DNA of 11,437 bases, taken from the NCBI GenBank assembly GCA_041595375.1, contig JBFHKL010000128.1, positions 1-11,437 of the forward strand, read 5' to 3'. Each line of letters opens with the position of its first letter. The stretch's first letter is position 1. Origin of the DNA: Saccharicrinis sp041595375. Lineage in GTDB: Bacteria; Bacteroidota; Bacteroidia; Bacteroidales; Marinilabiliaceae. The position numbers and the translations under genes are program-made. Under the pieces are notes generated by a model. The model had not been told where the DNA came from and searched no databases. It worked only from the letters and a program-made list of their open reading frames with translations. This document shows positions 6,688 through 11,437 of this stretch, piece by piece.

Positions 6688-7461
6688 ATGAACCGCATAA
6701 AACAATTATTCCAGAATAAAAAAGATATTCTATCCATATACTATACGGCCGGATATCCTAATTTAAATGATACGGTATCTATTTTAGAATCTTTAGAAGA
6801 GGCAGGTGCCGATTTGGTAGAGATTGGTATTCCTTTTTCCGACCCTTTGGCCGATGGACCAACCATTCAGCATAGTGGAGAAACAGCCTTGAAAAACGGG
6901 ATGAGTCTACATGTTTTGTTTGAGCAGTTAAAGGATGTTCGTAAAAAAATTAACATGCCTTTGATACTTATGGGTTATATCAATACAGTTCATAAATATG
7001 GCATCGAACGGTTTGCACAAAAGTGCAGTGAGGTAGGTGTTGACGGTGTCATCTTGCCTGATTTGCCCTTTCAGGTATACCTCAATGAATACAAAGAAAT
7101 CTTTGATAAGAGCGGCGTAAGCAATATATTTTTAATTACCCCGCAAACCCCTGATGAACGTATTCAGCTGATTGATGAAAAAACAAACGGCTTTATTTAT
7201 ATGGTTTCTTCTGCAGCAGTGACAGGTGCTAAAAAGGGATTGTCTGATGCGCAATTGGCTTATTTCGAAAGAGTTAATAAGTTGGGGTTAAAGAATCCTG
7301 CCCTAATAGGTTTTGGTATTGGAGATCATCAATCCTATAAAGAAACATGTAAATATGCTGATGGAGCAATCATTGGAAGTGCTTTTGTGAAGCTGATTGG
7401 ACAGGCCAGTGATTTACATGGTGAAATAAAATCATTTATAAAAAGCGTCAAGGAAGGATAG
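6688..7461 (+). CDS. trpA: tryptophan synthase alpha chain
   Basis: TrpA splits indole-3-glycerol phosphate into glyceraldehyde 3-phosphate and indole, which passes through a tunnel to TrpB. The 257-residue (beta-alpha)8 barrel has the catalytic Glu45 and Asp56 in LVEIGIPFSDPLADGPTIQ (43-61). It also has LILMGYIN, DGVILPDLP, FLITPQTPDERI, the VSSAAVTGAKKG loop and the phosphate-binding GFGIGD and GAIIGSAFV segments. All expected residues are present. It is the last trp gene, separated from trpB by the exporter and a 76-nt gap. No convincing terminator follows: only a 5-bp stem around the stop codon (7455-7459/7464-7468) and a short T run at 7482-7486, so read-through into purU is possible. 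Confidence 0.96.
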   Translation: MNRIKQLFQNKKDILSIYYTAGYPNLNDTVSILESLEEAGADLVEIGIPFSDPLADGPTIQHSGETALKNGMSLHVLFEQLKDVRKKINMPLILMGYINTVHKYGIERFAQKCSEVGVDGVILPDLPFQVYLNEYKEIFDKSGVSNIFLITPQTPDERIQLIDEKTNGFIYMVSSAAVTGAKKGLSDAQLAYFERVNKLGLKNPALIGFGIGDHQSYKETCKYADGAIIGSAFVKLIGQASDLHGEIKSFIKSVKEG

Positions 7462-7483
7462 TGATCCTGATAAATGTCATCTT

Positions 7484-7518
7484 TTTGTTTCCTGTCCTGT
7501 TTATAATCGTTATTTTTA
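7484..7518 (+). promoter_or_regulatory. weak candidate promoter for purU
   Basis: TTG at 7485-7487 and TATTTTTA at 7511-7518 resemble the Bacteroidota elements TTG and TAnnTTTG (last base A instead of G), 23 nt apart, the upper limit of the usual spacing. The rest of the 135-nt trpA-purU gap shows only weak hairpins, such as 7560-7579 (GTCTATG...TGTAGAC with two G-U pairs). Such matches are common by chance in AT-rich DNA. Confidence 0.2.
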
Positions 7519-7596
7519 CAGGCTCAAATAAAAAATGTACGATTGTTGATTTAAATGGTCTATGATGAATTGTAGACTACAGATAAGATTTTATTC

Positions 7597-8463
7597 ATGG
7601 AAAATAACAAAAATACGGCAATTATTAAAATTCATTGTCCAGACCAAAGTGGAATTGTTGCGCGTGTAACCGATTTTATAAATTTGCATCATGGTAATAT
7701 TATAAGTGTAGATCAACATGTTGATCATTACGAAAATTTATTTTCCATGCGGGTTTCATGGGATTTAACAGAGTTTAATTTGCCTCATGATGAGATCAGA
7801 CCTACTTTTCAGAAGTTTTTAGGAGATCCTTATCAAATGAAGTGGACTTTGAATTTTACCGATGAGATTCCCCGGATGGCTATTTTTGTATCCAAAGAAT
7901 CACATTGTTTGTACGATTTGTTGGCCCGATATCAAAGTGGTGAGTTTAGGGTAGAGGTTCCTGTGATCATAGGTAATCATACTACTTTAGAACCGGTTGC
8001 CAGGCAGTTTGGGATTGAGTTTGCTCATGTGCCTATTACTTCCGAGAATAAAGCGGAGCAGGAAAAGAAAGAGCTGGAGATATTAAAACAGCACAAGATT
8101 GATTTTGTGGTTTTAGCTAGGTATATGCAGGTGTTATCGCAGAATTTTATCAATCATTTTCCTGAAAAAGTAATTAATATCCACCATTCCTTTTTGCCTG
8201 CATTTGCAGGGGCAAAGCCTTATCATGCGGCGCATAAAAGAGGAGTTAAACTTATTGGAGCGACCAGTCATTATGTAACGTCTGATCTGGATGCAGGTCC
8301 TATAATAGAACAAGATATTAATCGTATTTCACACCGTGATTCAGTTAAAACGCTGATTCAGAAAGGGAAGGATATTGAAAAGATAGTGCTGTCGAGAGCT
8401 GTGCAAGCTCATATTGAGCGTAAAACCCTGGTGTATAAAAATAGAACTATTATTTTTCATTAA
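7597..8463 (+). CDS. purU: formyltetrahydrofolate deformylase
   Basis: PurU hydrolyses 10-formyl-THF to formate and THF, balancing the one-carbon pool and supplying formate. The 288-residue protein has an N-terminal ACT domain (about 7-85, beginning IIKIHCPDQSGIVARVTDF) and a C-terminal formyltransferase-fold domain (about 92-288). The catalytic set is complete: Asn194 and His196 in VINIHHSFLPAFAGAKPY (192-209) and Asp232 in SDLDAGPIIEQD (229-240). The ACT domain together with HHSFLPAF separates PurU from PurN, which lacks the ACT domain. In E. coli PurU responds to methionine and glycine; the ACT domain suggests similar control here, but that is inference. It precedes a lipoprotein gene by 9 nt and the his genes further on. 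Confidence 0.95.
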   Translation: MENNKNTAIIKIHCPDQSGIVARVTDFINLHHGNIISVDQHVDHYENLFSMRVSWDLTEFNLPHDEIRPTFQKFLGDPYQMKWTLNFTDEIPRMAIFVSKESHCLYDLLARYQSGEFRVEVPVIIGNHTTLEPVARQFGIEFAHVPITSENKAEQEKKELEILKQHKIDFVVLARYMQVLSQNFINHFPEKVINIHHSFLPAFAGAKPYHAAHKRGVKLIGATSHYVTSDLDAGPIIEQDINRISHRDSVKTLIQKGKDIEKIVLSRAVQAHIERKTLVYKNRTIIFH

Positions 8464-8472
8464 TTATTATTT

Positions 8473-9000
8473 ATGAAACTAAAAATTATAATCGTTTCAC
8501 TTATTGGAATAGTTAGTCTTTTTGCCTGTTCATCACAAAAAGGAGATGATAGAGGTTATATTGTAAAAGTTGGTGACCAAGCTCCTGATTTTACAACTAC
8601 TTTAGACAATGGATCTACCTTTACCTTATCTGAAAATATAGGTAAGATCGTTATGATACAGTTTACTGCCAGTTGGTGTGGGGTGTGTATGAAAGAGATG
8701 CCTTTTATTGAGGCTGAAATATGGCAACAACATAAGGATAAGGGATTGGTCGTTATTGGAATAGATAGGGATGAGCCAATTGAAAAATTAATTAAGTTCA
8801 AAGAAAAAACAAGAATTACTTATCCTCTGGGTTTGGATCCTGGTGCAGATATCTTTGGTCTTTATGCTTTAAAGGATGCCGGCGTTACCCGCAATGTTAT
8901 TGTGGATAAGGAGGGAAAAATAGTTTATATGACACGTCTTTTCAATCAGGAAGAATTTGCTGCTATGAAAGCTAAAATAGAAGAACTACTTAATCAGTAA
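8473..9000 (+). CDS. thioredoxin-fold (TlpA-like) lipoprotein
   Basis: This is a 175-residue cell-envelope protein of the redoxin/TlpA type. Residues 1-18 form a lipoprotein signal peptide with lipobox LFAC, making Cys19 the lipidated residue; SSQKGDD follows as a linker. The redoxin domain starts at VGDQAPDFTTTLDNG (33-47). The redox site is ASWCGVC (66-72, Cys69/Cys72) and the fold ends with the NVIVDKEGKIVYMTR strands (141-155). The position where thioredoxins carry the cis-proline reads AGVTRNVIVD, so Pro appears replaced by Thr139. That may alter specificity, or give the protein a peroxiredoxin-like character, although the peroxiredoxin PxxxTxxC motif is absent. Its partner is unknown. 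It follows purU closely and nothing in the biosynthetic context explains it. Confidence 0.88.
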   Translation: MKLKIIIVSLIGIVSLFACSSQKGDDRGYIVKVGDQAPDFTTTLDNGSTFTLSENIGKIVMIQFTASWCGVCMKEMPFIEAEIWQQHKDKGLVVIGIDRDEPIEKLIKFKEKTRITYPLGLDPGADIFGLYALKDAGVTRNVIVDKEGKIVYMTRLFNQEEFAAMKAKIEELLNQ

Positions 9001-9062
9001 CCAATGCTTAATTTACAACAGGTTGGCTGGCAAGGTCTTTATCTGTATGGTATAGCTTTATG

Positions 9063-9091
9063 TTGATTGAGAGAAATAGTATTAATTTTTG
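9063..9091 (+). promoter_or_regulatory. candidate promoter for hisHAF(I)
   Basis: TTG at 9063-9065 and AATTTTTG at 9084-9091 are 18 nt apart and fit TTG-N17-23-TAnnTTTG except for the first base of the second element. It lies in the 167-nt gap after the lipoprotein gene, about 75 nt before hisH. Nothing else in that gap looks like a promoter, and there is no clear terminator for the preceding gene. Confidence 0.35.
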
Positions 9092-9096
9092 ACCTG

Positions 9097-9171
9097 ATGA
9101 AATTTATCAAGCTAAAGGAAGTAAAGGTTGCTTCACGCTTTATACTTCAGGCTTCAAACTCTTTTAAATGA
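9097..9171 (+). other. 24-codon small ORF overlapping the hisH start
   Basis: A frame beginning ATG 9097 (MKFIKLKEVKV...) ends with TGA at 9169-9171, sharing ATGA with the hisH start at 9168. It contains no His codon, so it is not a his attenuator peptide. It could couple translation to hisH or be accidental. A hairpin is also possible within it (9118-9122/9144-9148 plus 9123-9126/9138-9141). Confidence 0.25.
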
Positions 9172-9767
9172 AGGTAGCAATTATAAAATATAATGCAGGA
9201 AATATTCGCTCGGTGAGTTTTGCCTTAGGGCGATTAGGTGTTGACCATGTGATTACTTCTGATGCGGCGGAGATAAGGAAAGCAGATAAAGTTATTTTTC
9301 CTGGAGTAGGCGAAGCTAGCTCAACCATGAAATATCTTAAAGAGCACAAGCTTGATGAGCTTATTGTTAGTTTAAAGCAACCCGTTTTAGGTATCTGCTT
9401 AGGTATGCAGTTGATGTGTAGTTATTCGGAAGAAGGTGATGTGGCATGCCTGGGTATTTTTAACGAAAAAGTGAAGAAGTTTGTGGTGCCGAATCCCAAT
9501 CCTGATTTAATAAAAGTGCCTCATATGGGCTGGAATGCCATCACCAATGTTAACAGTCCTCTCTTTGATTTAGGGCTGGAGAACAAATTTGTGTATTTTG
9601 TTCATAGTTATTATGTGGCATTAGGTGGCGAAACTGCTGCTACTACACATTATATACACCCTTTTAGTTCGGCTTTGCATAAAGATAACTTTTATGCTAC
9701 CCAGTTTCATCCCGAAAAAAGTGGAGATGTGGGATCACGAATTCTTGAAAATTTTATAAAACTGTAA
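9168..9767 (+). CDS. hisH: imidazole glycerol phosphate synthase, glutaminase subunit
   Basis: HisH releases ammonia from glutamine and passes it to HisF for imidazole ring closure in histidine synthesis. The 199-residue protein is a class I amidotransferase with Cys77 in LGICLGMQLM (74-83), and His181 and Glu183 in TQFHPEKSG. The PGVGEA loop (45-50) is the HisH oxyanion segment, and KVPHMGWN (116-123) is a HisH hallmark, which separates it from TrpG and PabA. The start MKVAIIKYNAGNIRSV matches the family. It heads a compact set: hisA begins after a single base. No His-rich leader peptide precedes it, in contrast to the trp operon. Confidence 0.96.
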   Translation: MKVAIIKYNAGNIRSVSFALGRLGVDHVITSDAAEIRKADKVIFPGVGEASSTMKYLKEHKLDELIVSLKQPVLGICLGMQLMCSYSEEGDVACLGIFNEKVKKFVVPNPNPDLIKVPHMGWNAITNVNSPLFDLGLENKFVYFVHSYYVALGGETAATTHYIHPFSSALHKDNFYATQFHPEKSGDVGSRILENFIKL

Positions 9768-9768
9768 C

Positions 9769-10494
9769 ATGGCATTGATAGATATAATTCCTGCAATTGA
9801 TATTATAGAAGGAAAATGTGTTCGACTAAGCCAGGGCGATTATAGGCAAAAAAAAGTTTATAATGAAAATCCTCTGGAAGTAGCTCAAATGTTTGAAGAT
9901 CATGGTATCAAAAGATTGCATTTGGTTGATCTGGATGGTGCTAAAGCCGGACATATCATTAATTATAAGGTGTTGGAGACTATTGCGAAGAAAACAAAGC
10001 TGGTGATAGACTTTGGTGGAGGTTTAAAATCAAATGAAGATTTACGTATTGCCTTTGAGAGTGGGGCAGAAATGATTACAGGAGGAAGTATTGCGGTTAA
10101 AGATCCTGATACTTTCACCGGATGGGTAAATAAGTATGGGGCAGAAAAAATTATACTTGGGGCTGATGTGAAGGATGAAAAAATTGCGGTAGGGGGTTGG
10201 ATTGAAACATCTGATCTTGATTTGATACCCTTTGTGAAGGATTATACTCATAAGGGAATTACAAAAGTAATTTGTACTGATATTAGTAAAGATGGCATGA
10301 TGCAAGGTCCTGCAGTAGATCTATATAAAAAAATATTAAAGGAGTTTCCTGATTTATATTTGGTGGCCAGTGGTGGAGTGAGTAGTGCTTGTGATATTGA
10401 TAGGCTGATAGAGGCGAATGTACCTGCTGTAATTACAGGTAAAGCCATTTATGAAGGTAAAATTGACTTAAAACAACTTGATAAATACGCATAA
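9769..10494 (+). CDS. hisA: ProFAR isomerase (HisA)
   Basis: HisA isomerises ProFAR to PRFAR by an Amadori rearrangement, the same chemistry as TrpF on another substrate. The 241-residue (beta-alpha)8 barrel carries the catalytic Asp11 in IPAIDIIEGKCVRLSQGDY and the second Asp, Asp133, in ILGADVKD. The two phosphate-binding half-barrel motifs are DFGGGLKS (81-88) with GGSIAVKDP (105-113), and VASGGVSS (199-206) with GKAIYEG (224-230). CTDISKDGMMQGP (169-181) is typical of HisA. It starts 1 nt after hisH and ends 2 nt before hisF, so the three are certainly one transcription unit. Confidence 0.96.
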   Translation: MALIDIIPAIDIIEGKCVRLSQGDYRQKKVYNENPLEVAQMFEDHGIKRLHLVDLDGAKAGHIINYKVLETIAKKTKLVIDFGGGLKSNEDLRIAFESGAEMITGGSIAVKDPDTFTGWVNKYGAEKIILGADVKDEKIAVGGWIETSDLDLIPFVKDYTHKGITKVICTDISKDGMMQGPAVDLYKKILKEFPDLYLVASGGVSSACDIDRLIEANVPAVITGKAIYEGKIDLKQLDKYA

Positions 10495-10496
10495 TT

Positions 10497-11255
10497 ATGC
10501 TCGCAAAAAGAATTATACCATGTCTGGATATAAAAAACGGGATGACTGTAAAAGGAATCAAGTTTGTAGGGATTAAAGAGGTTGGTGATCCGGTAGAACT
10601 GGGGGCTTTGTATGCACAACAGGGAGCCGATGAATTAGTTTTTCTCGATATCACGGCAAGTCATGAAGGAAGAAAGACATTTGTTGATTTAGTGAAAAGA
10701 ATAGCTCAGCACATTCATATTCCGTTTACCGTAGGCGGCGGTATAAGCGAGCTAAGTGATGCAGAGGCGCTGTTAAATGCAGGAGCCGATAAAATAAGTA
10801 TTAACTCCTCGGCAGTGCGTAACCCTCAACTGATAAACGATATGGCTAAGAACTTTGGGAGTCAGTTTGTTGTGGTGGCTATCGATGCCAAGCATTTTGA
10901 GGATGATGAATGGATTGTGACCGTGAATGGAGGCCGTATTCCTACCGAAAAGAGGCTTTTCCCATGGGCTAAAGAGGCCGAAGAAAGAGGAGCCGGCGAA
11001 ATATTGTTTACATCCATGGATCATGATGGTGTAAAGCAAGGATTTGCCAACCAGGCTTTAGCTAAAATGTCTACCGAACTGTCTATTCCGATTATTGCCA
11101 GTGGAGGAGCAGGCAATATGGAACATTTTAAAGAGGTATTTACCTTAGGGAAAGCTGATGCCGGCCTAGCCGCAAGTATTTTTCATTATAAAGAAATTGC
11201 CATTCCTGATCTAAAGGACTATTTGTATCATGAGGGCATTAATGTTAGATTGTAA
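10497..11255 (+). CDS. hisF: imidazole glycerol phosphate synthase, cyclase subunit
   Basis: HisF joins HisH-derived ammonia to PRFAR and cleaves it to imidazole glycerol phosphate and AICAR, which returns to purine synthesis. The 252-residue (beta-alpha)8 barrel has catalytic Asp11 in IIPCLDIKNG and Asp130 in VVVAIDAK. It also has FLDITAS (49-55), TVGGGIS (78-84), SINSSAVRNP (101-110), FTSMDHDGVKQG (171-182) and IIASGGAGN. These are full HisF marks with no missing residue. It ends GINVRL, a normal C terminus. Unlike the tight spacing upstream, 111 nt separate it from the next his gene. Confidence 0.97.
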   Translation: MLAKRIIPCLDIKNGMTVKGIKFVGIKEVGDPVELGALYAQQGADELVFLDITASHEGRKTFVDLVKRIAQHIHIPFTVGGGISELSDAEALLNAGADKISINSSAVRNPQLINDMAKNFGSQFVVVAIDAKHFEDDEWIVTVNGGRIPTEKRLFPWAKEAEERGAGEILFTSMDHDGVKQGFANQALAKMSTELSIPIIASGGAGNMEHFKEVFTLGKADAGLAASIFHYKEIAIPDLKDYLYHEGINVRL

Positions 11256-11359
11256 TTAAATTATATACTGAAGCAGAAGGTTTGAAGGACTATGTTTACA
11301 TTGCTGATGATGCGAAAATACTGTATGTTCCGATACCAGATGCTTTTATATTGATATAG
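11249..11359 (+). other. start-less open frame in the hisF-hisI gap
   Basis: From 11249 a frame with no ATG runs to TAG at 11357-11359 and reads KLYTEAEGLKDYVYIADDAK followed by ILYVPIPDAFILI. The composition looks protein-like, but I recognise no family and see no start. It could be the remains of a lost gene, a small gene with a rare start, or chance. It overlaps the hisF end only at 11249-11255. Confidence 0.25.
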
Positions 11360-11366
11360 AAATAAA

Positions 11367-11437
11367 ATGAAAATAGATTTTGATAAATTAGGAAATGGTT
11401 TGGTACCTGCTGTTATTCAGGATGCTGCCAGTAATAA
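11367..11437 (+). CDS. hisI: phosphoribosyl-AMP cyclohydrolase (HisI or HisIE), 5' part
   Basis: Only the first 23 codons are inside the window, beginning MKIDFDKLGNGLVPAVIQDA. This matches the N terminus of HisI, where a FDKxxGLVPAIIQD-type segment opens the cyclohydrolase domain that opens the PR-AMP ring, two steps before HisH/HisF. In Bacteroidota the gene is usually a HisIE fusion with the PR-ATP pyrophosphohydrolase domain; this cannot be seen here. Position after hisF supports the call. Confidence 0.82.
   Translation, partial: MKIDFDKLGNGLVPAVIQDAASN

Noticed and set aside
7455..7486. Terminator at the end of the trp operon
   Set aside because: The stem is only 5 bp, overlaps the trpA stop and is not directly followed by its T run.
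9004..9066. 20-codon ORF just after the lipoprotein gene
   Set aside because: Short, no recognisable motif, overlaps the candidate his promoter element; chance is the simplest reading.
9001..9167. His-operon attenuator before hisH
   Set aside because: No run of His codons and no hairpin with a T tract is present.
320..11039. Minus-strand open frames of 60-105 codons opposite the trp, lipoprotein and his genes
   Set aside because: All lie opposite well-supported genes, have no recognisable domains, and are the usual shadows of coding sequence.
1..11437. Mobile elements, CRISPR arrays, tRNA genes or defence genes
   Set aside because: No transposase, integrase, direct-repeat array, tRNA-like fold or defence domain was seen; the window is metabolic throughout.

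Overview
The window looks like a chromosomal piece of a Bacteroidota bacterium. The DNA is AT-rich, gene starts lack Shine-Dalgarno sequences and are instead preceded by A/T-rich stretches, the trp order is E-G-D-C-F-B-(x)-A with separate trpC and trpF, and there are weak matches to the Bacteroidota promoter type TTG-N17-23-TAnnTTTG. The wording of several proteins also suggests this phylum; placing it lower (for example among marine Marinilabiliales-like groups) would be a guess. All real genes lie on the + strand.

Region 1 (1-148) is a trp leader. A 17-codon peptide contains Trp-Trp-Trp-His-Trp and is followed by a strong intrinsic terminator (stem 96-110/116-130 plus a T tract) ending just before trpE. 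A competing antiterminator (63-67/113-117 plus 71-83/97-109) can be drawn. This is a full ribosome-stalling attenuator; its promoter lies upstream of the window.

Region 2 (149-7461) is the tryptophan operon: trpE, trpG, trpD, trpC, trpF, trpB, a LysE/RhtB-family membrane exporter, and trpA. Together they convert chorismate to tryptophan. The exporter separates trpB from trpA, whose products form one enzyme complex, and a 76-nt gap with a small hairpin precedes trpA.

Region 3 (7462-9000) holds purU (10-formyltetrahydrofolate deformylase) and a thioredoxin-fold lipoprotein, 9 nt apart.

Region 4 (9001-11437) is a his sub-operon: hisH, hisA, hisF and the first 23 codons of hisI/hisIE, cut by the window end. 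HisH/HisF make IGP and release AICAR, whose recycling to purine needs 10-formyl-THF, the substrate of PurU. hisG, hisD, hisC and hisB are not in the window. hisH-hisA-hisF are packed 1-2 nt apart, but 111 nt with an open, start-less reading frame separates hisF from hisI.

I saw no tRNA, rRNA, CRISPR array, insertion sequence or phage gene. The biosynthetic genes are ordinary and intact. The most interesting parts are the attenuator, the exporter inside the trp operon, and the small intergenic elements.
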